From Chitinophagales bacterium (GTDB lineage Bacteria; Bacteroidota; Bacteroidia; Chitinophagales; Saprospiraceae): a stretch of 59,089 nt of DNA. The position numbers were made by a program, and so were the translations under genes. Under the pieces are notes generated by a model. That model was not told the DNA's origin. It was given only the letters and a program-made list of their open reading frames with translations, and searched no databases. Of this stretch, positions 28,701 through 36,719 are shown piece by piece; positions within the stretch are counted from its first letter, which is position 1, and the number at the start of each line of letters is the position of its first letter. Where the stretch lies: positions 1-59,089 of the forward strand of contig JAKSDI010000065.1 of assembly GCA_022360175.1 (NCBI GenBank), written 5' to 3'.

Positions 28701-30459
28701 GAACATCCCATTGAAATGTGAAAGTAGATTCGGGATCTACTACCGGCACACCGTTTATCGTTACATTCGCAATTAACTCGCCATCCAGTTCTCCAAAACA
28801 GGAAGGGCTACTTAATTGTGCTACGTTAACTGAAAATTGAGGGTCCTGAAATATTTCTACTATTACCGTATCCATATTCGCAGGCACATCTGAATCGGTC
28901 ACTATAATCCGATAATCTCCTGCCGGGAAGCCGCTTACAGTAGAAGTACCTCCTGACTGAGTGATTGATTGAGGGCCATTCTCAGGACCTGAAGGTGGGC
29001 TTGTATTCCAGGTAAAGGTATATGGAGCTACTCCACCAGATACCGTCACTGTAAATGCTCCATCAGCAAGCCCTGCGCAACTTACACTATCTGCTTCTGC
29101 TAATACCAGTAGCGCTGAGTTGGTAATGAATATCTGGCCATCTCGCAATTCAAAAGGATAGGCAGCAGGTATATTATTAGGGTTACCTACCTGTATATCC
29201 GTTGGCATATCTGTAAAAGAGATAGGACTTGAATCATCCAGATTACCAATCAATTCAAAGCATACCTCAAAAAGAATAGAACCATCAGGGAGACTGTTGG
29301 TAGTACCCAGTATATCGAACCAGGCAAAAGGCAACTGGCCATTATCTGTGAAGTTTGACGCTGTATTAAAAGATCCTGCATTTAATGCAGATACAGAACT
29401 ATTAATATTTTGTACTTCTATAAACTGAACAATGGTTTCATCCCATGTCAGCGTGAACTGAGCATTAGTAATATCAATAAAATTACTCACGGTTACAGCT
29501 ACACAAACTGTATCTCCAGGCATCCCATTAGCTACTTCCCCTTCAAATATTACTGGCATCTGTACCGTATCTACCAATCCACAGCTTTTGCCATCTTCTA
29601 CTACCACTTCATATGAACCAGGACGAGGGACAGTATAAACCACCGTATCGCCATGCCCCGTATTAGAAGAGGTAACGGTGCCCGTAATAGTAGGATCATC
29701 AATATGAGTTAATGTAATGGTTGAATAGCTAGATCCTGTTTCAAATTCTGGCAAACCACCTCCCAACACAAAACCACCTTCTAGTCCAGGACCGTAATTT
29801 GGAAAGGTTTCTATAATTTCAATAGCTTCAAGGTAGACAACAGAGAAAGCTTCATCAATTCCCACTGTTACACAATTACCTTCTGGCAAACCTTCAAATC
29901 CTACATTATCAAAATCATCTATGGTGATAGGAGCAAACCAAAATTGAACAGGTGCGGGGTTTCCTCCATTAAATCCTTCCTGTAATGTTCCATCGTTGAT
30001 GAATGGGAAACTACCACTTGGTGTAGTACCAGTAGCGATCCAAATTCCTTGCGTTTGAGGAAATTCAGCTCCATTAATTACTAATGGTGAAGTGGTATTA
30101 ACACAATTATCGGTCAGGATAGTAGTGATATCTGGCCCGTCTATCGTTGGAGGACAATCATAAAATGCATATCCAAAACCTGGTACTGTAGCGGGATTAG
30201 GATCTCCCATTAGAGAACCGCCATTATGAATTACAGGGAGAATATCTCCAAAACACATGTAAATGGTATCTAGATCGACATCGTTACTCTGCCCGATCAA
30301 TGCACCAAAAGAAACCGTACCTGCATCATTTTGGGTACAAGGTACTCGGAGCGTTCCTTCGCTCAGTGGGCCGTCCAGTATTATGTTTTGGGGTGTTTGC
30401 GCTTGTACTGTTACAACACATACAAGTAATAAGGCTAGTGGGATAAAAGTTTTGATCAT
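25786..30459 (-). CDS. SprB-repeat surface adhesin with cohesin-like domain and T9SS type B sorting domain
   Basis: 1557 residues, secreted. Signal peptide MIKTFIPLALLLVCVVTVQA; N-terminal domain of unknown type to about 300; a cohesin-like domain at about 305-445 (GDTVCVAVTVSNF...AQFTLTWDETIVQF...FEVCFEL); then ten to eleven SprB-type repeats (about 455-1390), each with a core like SCNGxxDGSI...GGxxPYTYxW; and a type B CTD (IPNVFSPNGDGTNDEFRIF, IFDRWG, last ~95 residues). SprB is the mobile gliding adhesin in Flavobacterium; length and repeat number here are smaller. Gliding or attachment is therefore possible but unproven. A candidate -7 box lies 85 bases upstream. Confidence 0.93.
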   Translation of the reverse strand: MIKTFIPLALLLVCVVTVQAQTPQNIILDGPLSEGTLRVPCTQNDAGTVSFGALIGQSNDVDLDTIYMCFGDILPVIHNGGSLMGDPNPATVPGFGYAFYDCPPTIDGPDITTILTDNCVNTTSPLVINGAEFPQTQGIWIATGTTPSGSFPFINDGTLQEGFNGGNPAPVQFWFAPITIDDFDNVGFEGLPEGNCVTVGIDEAFSVVYLEAIEIIETFPNYGPGLEGGFVLGGGLPEFETGSSYSTITLTHIDDPTITGTVTSSNTGHGDTVVYTVPRPGSYEVVVEDGKSCGLVDTVQMPVIFEGEVANGMPGDTVCVAVTVSNFIDITNAQFTLTWDETIVQFIEVQNINSSVSALNAGSFNTASNFTDNGQLPFAWFDILGTTNSLPDGSILFEVCFELIGNLDDSSPISFTDMPTDIQVGNPNNIPAAYPFELRDGQIFITNSALLVLAEADSVSCAGLADGAFTVTVSGGVAPYTFTWNTSPPSGPENGPQSITQSGGTSTVSGFPAGDYRIIVTDSDVPANMDTVIVEIFQDPQFSVNVAQLSSPSCFGELDGELIANVTINGVPVVDPESTFTFQWDVLGENGQVLSGIGTQTHSVTVTSASGCEETDSGSLSQPPPLSLLDNNTTIQDATCNGAMDGSILVAATGGTPDMSGNYTYEWSGGLGTVTAGSSQVSNLEPGDYMLTVTDSNGCMVENTYTVAASKTLDVNLIFLSDVTCNGDDDGVLQVAGTTTGLPPFNDMFTYNWELLPGGTTFSDSLITGLAPGFYALTVTDQDPAGCMVLDTFQIVEPDPLQISLIELLNESCTNGGNDGQITIGVTGGTYPYTYTWSDMQPDSIASNLSEGMYTIDVEDDNGCMASETYNVTAPTPPSIDMLDNDTLTCFDSQDGTLTVVASPGGAPISTYEWDNTDMGATITGLGPGQYIVTVTAQDGCFVVDTANVIAPEPLVIDSIVGTSPNCPGDGNGTLAIFASGGTSPYTYTWGLPGGNETTNNNLYPGLMAGNYPVTVVDANNCESVSGLGTIVDPASIVVDYSNVLPVSCFEGVCDGQATATAEYSDGTTGIFMFTWESGEVDNMTTTSTATSLCKDYQILVVQDEEGCFIQDSVMIDSPDEIMVEIQSEAVSCNGASDGSITLMPSGGVGNFTYAWLQVPDVTATITGLNAGTYNATITDDNLCEVEQQVEITEPAALVLSVDALNTDDVSCFGEEDGQLAVQYNSNDLINPVGSAPYTWSSNVPPGSAEASSPVALGLPAGTYSVTITDVEGCQDSLFYTISEPEEVVVIVPDPEDPPCFNSTTQVFIDTIYGGVGTSLDDYQYMVDGNGILLSPNIPADIFGDGEHIIEAFDINGCSGAAVVEIMQPEEILVTFPNDVVVELGDTSVQLQPIITPAGLQIDSFIWTPSDYLSSDTVRNPFVRPLESLDYTLTVIDENGCEGEGSVFVELDANRNLYIPNVFSPNGDGTNDEFRIFPCIGVTEIKSVNIFDRWGNHVFQADNVDVSSGLFCLGGLVLWDGRFKSKLMNKGVYVYVIEAEFLDNTTLTYRGDVTILR

Positions 30460-30780
30460 TGTTCCGGATTGTATTTGATCATGTTAATGGGATACGATAG
30501 CTAGACCCGATGGGATAGCCCGCCGTTGCCTGTTGTACCGCCGCAAAAATATAGCTTGAACTGGTACTATTGTAATTTATAATGGGCTTTATTGGTTAAG
30601 CCTTTGCATTGAGCCGACATTTCTGCTCTTGGCGAGTGCATATTTATACCGAGTAATCCTTGAATTATTGTCGTTTGGTACCAATCAAAAACGGATAAAT
30701 CCCTTTTTGATCGGCACCTAGGATTACGGAACGCAGATGGGGATGTTAAAATTATCCCTGGATAGAATAATTCTTGTAGC
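30460..30780. other. Intergenic region with one long hairpin
   Basis: Contains a minus-strand TATTTTTG box (30544-30551), a possible -7 element of the SprB-like gene, and an imperfect 18-bp hairpin at 30677-30718 (ggtaccaatcaaaaacgg facing ccctttttgatcggcacc) downstream of the E1 gene, where it may act as its terminator. No other structure or ORF is supported. Confidence 0.45.
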
Positions 30781-32778
30781 CTAGTAGGCCTTTAACTTTT
30801 CCAGTGCTTCTTTTAGCCTGTCTTTTGGCAAGAATTGCTCCTCCAAAGCGCCTGCAAAAGGCACTGGAGTGTCAAGACTAGCTACCCGTAGAACCGGAGC
30901 ATCCAGGTATTCGAATAGATGTTCTGATATATAGGCTGAAAGTTCTCCTCCGATACCACCTGTCAGCGTATCTTCATGCAAAATAAGTACACGACTATTC
31001 TTTTGTACTGTCGACTTAATTGCTTCATAGTCGAGTGGAAGCAGGGTCCGCAAGTCTAAGATATCAGCATTAATGCCCATTTCTTCGCAAGCCTCTACAG
31101 CCCAGTGTACGCCCATACCGTAAGTAATAATCGATAAGTCTTCTCCTTCTCGAGCTAATCTGGCTTTACCAATAGGAGTTGTATAATAACCCTCTGGAAC
31201 CTCATCTGTAAGTTTTCTGTAAAGGCCTTTATGCTCAAAGAAAAGAATAGGATTAGGATCTTCAAAGCTGGCTAAAAGCAAGCCTTTTGCATCTTCAGGA
31301 TTGGATGGATAAACTACCTTTAGCCCTGGTGTATGAAAGAACCAGGCTTCATTGCTTTGCGAGTGGAAAGGCCCTGCCCCCACTCCACCACCTGAAGGCA
31401 TACGAATAACAACATCAGCCTGTTGTCCCCAACGGTAGTGCAGTTTAGCCAAATTATTTACGATCTGGTTGAAGCCACAACTCACAAAATCTGCAAATTG
31501 CATTTCTACCATAGATTTATATCCTTTAATACTGAGCCCTAAAGCAATTCCTATAATCGCACTCTCACAAAGTGGGGTATTACGCACTCGTTCTTTGCCA
31601 AAAGCACCTGTAAAGCCTTCTGTAATTTTAAATACACCACCATATTCTGCAATATCCTGCCCCATCAATACCAGATCGCCATGCTTTTCCATTGCTAGTT
31701 TCAAGCCTTCAGATATAGCATCTACGAAGCGTAAAGGGTGAGTCGTATCGCCTGCAGGAACCACCTCCTGAGTATGAGCGGCATAAACATCTTGTAGTTC
31801 CTCCTCTAGAGAAGCTTCAATTGCAGGTTTTTCAAAAGTGTCTTTAACGTCTTTATTGATTTGCTTCTTTAGTGACTTGCGGATACTCTCTACTTTATCT
31901 TCCGTCAATATTCCTTCCTGTATCAAAAACTGCTCATAATTATCCACAGGATCTTTAGCAGCCCATTCGTCCATCAGTTCTTTGGGTACATATTTAGTAC
32001 CGGAAGCTTCTTCATGACCACGCATTCGGAAGGTCTTACACTCTACCAATACTGGTTCTGGATTTTCTCGCAACTCAGATGCCAATTGGCTCAACTGAGT
32101 ATATACTTCCAAGATATTATTGCCATCCAGAATCACCGAGCGCATACCATAGCCTTTCGCCCGATCCGCCAAATGCTCACAACGGTATTGCTCATTGGTG
32201 GGAGTAGAAAGACCATAACCATTGTTCTCTATAATAAAGATAACTGGCAATTGCCAAACAGCCGCCGTATTTAGTGCCTCATGGAACTCACCTTCACTCG
32301 TGCCTCCTTCACCGGTAAATGCCAGTGATACTCGCTGCTCACCAGATAATTTGTGCGATAAAGCCACCCCACTTGCCAGCGACAACTGCGGCCCCAGGTG
32401 CGAAATCATCCCAACAATATTGTAATCGATCGCACCAAAATGAAAAGAACGGTCTCTTCCTTTGGTAAAGCCATCCGATTTCCCCTGCCACTGTGCGAAC
32501 AATCTGGTTAAAGGAATTTCTCTGGTAGTAAATACTCCAAGGTTACGGTGCATTGTAAAGAGCAACTCATCTTTTAGCAAAGCTGAAGTAGCTCCTACAG
32601 AAATGGCTTCCTGCCCTATTCCAGAAAACCATTTACTAATCTTACCCTGACGCAGCAAGATGAGCATCTTTTCTTCGATCAGGCGTGGCAACAACAGACG
32701 TTCGTATAGCTGTACCAGCTTAGCATCGTCCAATCCAGCACGATCATAGGTTATATTTGGTTGAGCTGTTTGTGGCAT
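30781..32778 (-). CDS. 2-oxoacid dehydrogenase E1, fused alpha and beta subunits (branched-chain or pyruvate type)
   Basis: Thiamine-diphosphate-dependent decarboxylase component of a 2-oxoacid dehydrogenase complex. The alpha half (to about 330) has the ThDP motif GEGGTSEGEFHEALNTAA...ENNGYGLST; the beta half (about 345-665) has EYGGVFKITEGF, PLCESAIIGIALG and HEDTLTGGIGGELSAYI. The fusion is common in Bacteroidota and is usually annotated as branched-chain E1, but substrate cannot be read from sequence. The start is ATG 32778 (665 residues, after AAGGAAAATAAA); a TTG at 32817 would lie upstream of the likely transcription start set by the TACATTTG box. No E2 or E3 gene is nearby. Confidence 0.92.
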   Translation of the reverse strand: MPQTAQPNITYDRAGLDDAKLVQLYERLLLPRLIEEKMLILLRQGKISKWFSGIGQEAISVGATSALLKDELLFTMHRNLGVFTTREIPLTRLFAQWQGKSDGFTKGRDRSFHFGAIDYNIVGMISHLGPQLSLASGVALSHKLSGEQRVSLAFTGEGGTSEGEFHEALNTAAVWQLPVIFIIENNGYGLSTPTNEQYRCEHLADRAKGYGMRSVILDGNNILEVYTQLSQLASELRENPEPVLVECKTFRMRGHEEASGTKYVPKELMDEWAAKDPVDNYEQFLIQEGILTEDKVESIRKSLKKQINKDVKDTFEKPAIEASLEEELQDVYAAHTQEVVPAGDTTHPLRFVDAISEGLKLAMEKHGDLVLMGQDIAEYGGVFKITEGFTGAFGKERVRNTPLCESAIIGIALGLSIKGYKSMVEMQFADFVSCGFNQIVNNLAKLHYRWGQQADVVIRMPSGGGVGAGPFHSQSNEAWFFHTPGLKVVYPSNPEDAKGLLLASFEDPNPILFFEHKGLYRKLTDEVPEGYYTTPIGKARLAREGEDLSIITYGMGVHWAVEACEEMGINADILDLRTLLPLDYEAIKSTVQKNSRVLILHEDTLTGGIGGELSAYISEHLFEYLDAPVLRVASLDTPVPFAGALEEQFLPKDRLKEALEKLKAY

Positions 32779-32806
32779 TTTATTTTCCTTGTTTTCTATT
32801 TTGGGG

Positions 32807-32814
32807 CAAATGTA
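32807..32814 (-). promoter_or_regulatory. Possible -7 box of the E1 gene
   Basis: Minus strand TACATTTG fits TAnnTTTG exactly, 29 bases upstream of the chosen ATG. It supports the shorter start. A -33 element is not clear. Confidence 0.4.
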
Positions 32815-32898
32815 CAAAGGTTTTTGATATGGGGGAATACTTCAAACATACTCTAGGCGACTAAATTCATACAGGATCTGGAATATAGCTAATTATCC

Positions 32899-35466
32899 CT
32901 ATTCCTCTTTCTTCCCCAACAAGGGCTTCGGAATTTGCGGCATCCCTACCCACTGGGCAATATCATTATAATAGCGACCTATATTCTGAGCCATTTCTAC
33001 GCCATGTTCCAGGCCAGAGACTATCTTATATAATTTAGAATCTTCATCCCCCAGATCTTCAACTATACGCTTTAGTCGATTAGCTACTCCTTTTTTCTTT
33101 ACCTCTTTGGGGTTTTCTGCATTTTCTACCTTTTCTAATAGGGCAGCAGCTCCTTCCAGGCGTTTAGCCTCTTCCTCATGGCCATTGGAAACGAGTGATT
33201 GTGCCAGGTCATTCAGTTGTCCTTGCAAATTGATATTGCAATCCTGAAAATTGAAAGTATTATGAGTGAAATTTTCGACCTGGCTTCCCCAAAAAACGGT
33301 ACTGTTTTCAATCTTATATAAATTTACTACTTTTTCCATTTGAAGTTGCTCTCCTGTCACATCATCATAATAGGGCATATTCGCTGCATGGTGATTTACA
33401 ATTTTGTTTTCGGACAGCCAGAGTTCTTTTGAGTTAGGCCCCAGAGCAGATCGAATCTCGCCATATTCTTTTATCCAATAATGCAGCTCTGGTTTTTTAC
33501 TCTTATAACTATTGAAAATGTCATTGAGCGTAGCCCTTAGTTCTACAATATAATCCGACTTACTGCTTCCTCTTACAGAAACACTTATGCTACGATCCTC
33601 TTCCCGCACCAAAGCAATACTTCCTTTACCATTTTCAAGCACTACTCCATATCGCCAGACAATTTTATTTCTGATTTGCTGATTATGCCGCACTATAAAG
33701 CGGGAAATGGTATTAGGAGGTAATGGTTGATCCGCTTTGTACTGTATTTTCAGGCTTTCGCCAACAGGAAAATCGGGCAGTTTTTGAGGGCGGTCTTCTT
33801 TAAGCAAATGAGGGATAATCAGCCTGGGTTTGTCAGCTCGTTCATAGGCCAGCTCGTAGTATTTTATCAGGTTGAACAAAAACTCATAGCATTTTCTATC
33901 TGGATATCGCTTTTTTTCTGCTTCAAAAACACTATTAAAATCCCTGAGTCCCAGTTCATGTTTGCTATGATTACTTGCCCAATTGATAATCTTATATACA
34001 CCATGGCTAATCCATTCCGGATTGAGTATAAGGCTATCAAAGTCCATAATATTTTTATACCACAAACTAATACCCAGAGCATGAAGGTCTTTCAATAGTT
34101 GTTCTACATCCTCTACCTCATGTCGCCTGGCAATTTCCTGAAAAGTGTCCATAGGAATGTGTTCCTGCGGCTGTTCTTCATCACTTTCGTGAAAAAGATT
34201 CTGTAACTCTTCCTTTACTTTATAATAGCTTGTAGGAATATCTTGTCGTTTCCAGGAAGGATTATTTTTGATATAGCTAGCAACATCCGATCTGAATGTT
34301 TCGAGTGCTTCCCTATCTTTCTTAATAGAAAAATCGTATAAATCGATAATGGGGTATTGCTCCTTTAAAACATTAATAGGTAACTCTACTTTATGCTGAT
34401 CCCGCCGGTTGATCAAAATGATTGCGCTGGAATTTCCACCATAGTTTTTCATATGATTGAGCCAATACACCAGATTATTTCTTTTTTCAGTCCTGCCATC
34501 GTATACCATGATATATAAACACCGCTCTGAGAGAAAAAACTGATGCACAGCATGTGTCACAGTATGCCCGGCAAAATCCCAGATATTGACATTAATGGCT
34601 TCTTCTCCTTCTCCTATTTCCCAAAATGAGGTATCTACTCCAGCTGTACTCTCCTCTACAGTCGTCATGGGTGCATCAGGCTCTGCCAGCCGGCGAGCTA
34701 AACAGGTTTTCCCAGCCCCTTTGTCTCCAAGGATGATAACACGCGCCTGATTTAAGCGTTTAGCTCCTTTTTCCAGTTTCCTCAGGTAATGCCCTACCGC
34801 AACTGCCCCCTGTTTTCTTATTTCTTCTGGTACATTCAGGCGCCTTTCTAGGGCTTTGGGATCTAACTGAAAGTTATTAGTAAAAATATCTTCATATAAT
34901 TTAGCCCAGTATTCACAATCATTAGATTTTAATGCTTTTTGGAAATTTTCCCAAACCTCACCATAATCATCTATAGATATCTTATAATAATTGGATGTTT
35001 TGATTGCATTAGCATCTTCTAATATACGGCTTTTAATAATGGAATCTTTACTGACCGCGGCGGCGGCAGAAAAGGAAGAAGAGGCGGAAGAGGAGGCGAA
35101 GGCATAGACGGCAGCGGCGGCGGCATTGGAGGCGTAGGCAGCAGCGTAGGCAGCAGTGTAGGCGGCAGGGGAAGCGGAAAAGGGGGCGGAGGAGAAGGCA
35201 ACAGCAGAGGCAGCAGAGGCAGCAGAGGCAGCAGCAGCGGAGTCAGTGGTGGTGAAGGAGACATCAGAGGAAGTCAAATCTAAAGCATACAAAACGCTAT
35301 ATAAATGAGTACTTTTTTTATTTTCTTCCCAAAAACCGAAGTGTCCCCTATTGCCCAAATAAGGGAGTGATCTGACTGCACACCGCCAGGCAAATTGTAC
35401 CTTCTGTTTTTTTGTCAACCCTTCCAGAATTTTTTCTATTTGTGCTCTAAATTCTTTTGATGTCAT
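32899..35466 (-). CDS. Roc-COR family GTPase with Ala-rich N-terminal segment
   Basis: 855 residues, no signal peptide, so cytoplasmic. Order: N-terminal helical domain (1-70, KQKVQFAWRCAVRSLPYLG...HLYSVLYALD), an Ala/Ser/Tyr-rich tract (72-138), a linker, a Roc GTPase (P-loop GDKGAGKT near 248-255, switch II WDFAGH near 297, NRRD in place of NKxD), a COR domain (about 400-690, with NPEWISHGVYKIINW and the SRFIVRHNQQI region), and a C-terminal domain ending in charged helices (about 720-855). Roc-COR proteins are GTP-dependent dimeric switches; in bacteria they also occur in predicted conflict and signalling proteins. There are no leucine-rich repeats. It is monocistronic with a TAAATTTG box 47 bases upstream. 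Role unknown; a sensor or defence function is inference. Confidence 0.85.
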   Translation of the reverse strand: MTSKEFRAQIEKILEGLTKKQKVQFAWRCAVRSLPYLGNRGHFGFWEENKKSTHLYSVLYALDLTSSDVSFTTTDSAAAASAASAASAVAFSSAPFSASPAAYTAAYAAAYASNAAAAAVYAFASSSASSSFSAAAAVSKDSIIKSRILEDANAIKTSNYYKISIDDYGEVWENFQKALKSNDCEYWAKLYEDIFTNNFQLDPKALERRLNVPEEIRKQGAVAVGHYLRKLEKGAKRLNQARVIILGDKGAGKTCLARRLAEPDAPMTTVEESTAGVDTSFWEIGEGEEAINVNIWDFAGHTVTHAVHQFFLSERCLYIMVYDGRTEKRNNLVYWLNHMKNYGGNSSAIILINRRDQHKVELPINVLKEQYPIIDLYDFSIKKDREALETFRSDVASYIKNNPSWKRQDIPTSYYKVKEELQNLFHESDEEQPQEHIPMDTFQEIARRHEVEDVEQLLKDLHALGISLWYKNIMDFDSLILNPEWISHGVYKIINWASNHSKHELGLRDFNSVFEAEKKRYPDRKCYEFLFNLIKYYELAYERADKPRLIIPHLLKEDRPQKLPDFPVGESLKIQYKADQPLPPNTISRFIVRHNQQIRNKIVWRYGVVLENGKGSIALVREEDRSISVSVRGSSKSDYIVELRATLNDIFNSYKSKKPELHYWIKEYGEIRSALGPNSKELWLSENKIVNHHAANMPYYDDVTGEQLQMEKVVNLYKIENSTVFWGSQVENFTHNTFNFQDCNINLQGQLNDLAQSLVSNGHEEEAKRLEGAAALLEKVENAENPKEVKKKGVANRLKRIVEDLGDEDSKLYKIVSGLEHGVEMAQNIGRYYNDIAQWVGMPQIPKPLLGKKEE
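35053..35253 (-). repeat. GC-rich triplet-repeat tract coding an Ala/Ser/Tyr-rich linker
   Basis: About 200 bases made of GGC/GCA/GAG-type triplets on the plus strand, including three consecutive aggcagcag-like units near 35207-35235, inside an otherwise AT-rich gene. It encodes runs such as AAAASAASAASA and AAYTAAYAAAYA. Codon choice (GCC, TCC) differs sharply from the neighbours, and slippage could change its length in frame. Confidence 0.8.
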
Positions 35467-35805
35467 TCCACTTGTTTTAGGTACTCGGGTGAAGAAAGAG
35501 TCATTATCCTTCCAAATTTAAATATTTTGTCCTGCATTGTTGATATGTTTTGTGACTAATCTTTGCATCCCTGCATCCCGTGCACCTGCTTACAGCTGGC
35601 GTGCGGGTTTAAACGTCAAAACCAGATAGCAGCAGGACTATATAACTTGAAAGCTTAGGCAGATCTATGAAGTAACGAAGCCAAGACACAGCGGGAAGCT
35701 GCATCTCGGCATGAAACAATATTTTTGCAGTTTACGGTTTCAAGTTGCAGGCATCGCAATTTGAATTACTTATTTTTACCCTTAGAACCTGTAAAAAGAG
35801 CACAC
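35467..35805. other. Divergent promoter region of the Roc-COR and hydrolase genes
   Basis: Contains TAAATTTG on the minus strand (35513-35520) for the Roc-COR gene, TATTTTTG on the plus strand (35720-35727) about 79 bases before the hydrolase ATG, and a weak hairpin at 35577-35607 (cccgtgcac/gtgcggg). No gene seen. Confidence 0.35.
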
Positions 35806-36642
35806 ATGTTAAAAAAACTACTAATGGTGCTGGCACTGGCTACTGCCTTTACTGCCTGTCAGAACGATACCAACAAAAAAGAAGGCGAAGATATGTCTCA
35901 GTTTGTTGAAGACGAGGAGTTTAAAAATGCTCACGAAGAGCCAGGAGAAGCTAATAGCAACGGAAGTGGGCAAATGATCGAATTTGCTACCGCAGATGGT
36001 GAAACTGGCAGCGCATATGTACTGATGCAGCCCGACAGCATATCGAGCAAAGATTATCTTTTTGTGATCCATGAATGGTGGGGGCTAAATGACCATATCA
36101 AGCAGGAAGCAGAACGCCTCTTTGATGAATTGGGCAATGTAAATGTAATGGCTCTGGATCTTTACGATGGTAAAGTAGCCACCACCCGTGATGATGCTGG
36201 TAAATTTATGGAAGGCGTTAATGAGGATCGTGTCAAAGCGATTATTCAAGGGGCAATTGATAAAGCAGGAACTGATGCAGAAATATCCACTATTGGATGG
36301 TGTTTTGGTGGCGGTTGGTCATTAAAAACAACAATCATGGCTGGAAGTCAGGCAGAGGCTTGCGTAATGTACTACGGCATGCCCGTACAGGAGGCAGAAG
36401 CACTAGCGCCACTTGACGCGCCTGTATTGTTTGTGCTGGCTAGAAACGATGAGTGGATTACTCCTCAGGTAGCCAAAGACTTTAAAACACTGATGACAGA
36501 GAATAAGAAAGTCATGCAATTGGTATCTTATGATGCTGATCACGCTTTTGCCAATCCAAGCCAGCCGAGTTATAAGGAGGCACAGGCACTAGCGGCCAAC
36601 AAGGCTTCTTTACAATTTTTGAAGGATTTTATGTTTAACTAA
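35806..36642 (+). CDS. Dienelactone hydrolase family lipoprotein (Cys nucleophile)
   Basis: 278 residues. ATG 35806 gives a lipoprotein signal MLKKLLMVLALATAFTAC with the lipid Cys at 18; longer readings upstream lack a signal. An acidic linker leads to an alpha/beta-hydrolase of the DLH type. The triad is visible: Cys in IGWCFGGGWS, Asp in ARNDEWI and His in DADHAFAN. DLH enzymes hydrolyse dienelactones or related esters; a lipid-anchored envelope form suggests a different, unknown ester substrate. A close paralogue follows 77 bases downstream. Confidence 0.88.
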   Translation: MLKKLLMVLALATAFTACQNDTNKKEGEDMSQFVEDEEFKNAHEEPGEANSNGSGQMIEFATADGETGSAYVLMQPDSISSKDYLFVIHEWWGLNDHIKQEAERLFDELGNVNVMALDLYDGKVATTRDDAGKFMEGVNEDRVKAIIQGAIDKAGTDAEISTIGWCFGGGWSLKTTIMAGSQAEACVMYYGMPVQEAEALAPLDAPVLFVLARNDEWITPQVAKDFKTLMTENKKVMQLVSYDADHAFANPSQPSYKEAQALAANKASLQFLKDFMFN

Positions 36643-36719
36643 TTGAGTTAGCAGGATAAAAGCAGTTATTTTATCCTTTTGATGATCTTAAAACACATTT
36701 TTTTGAAAAAAGAACACGC

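Noticed and set aside
35019-35264. Pro-rich 81-codon minus-strand frame
   Set aside because: It is an out-of-frame reading of the GC-rich triplet tract in the Roc-COR gene.
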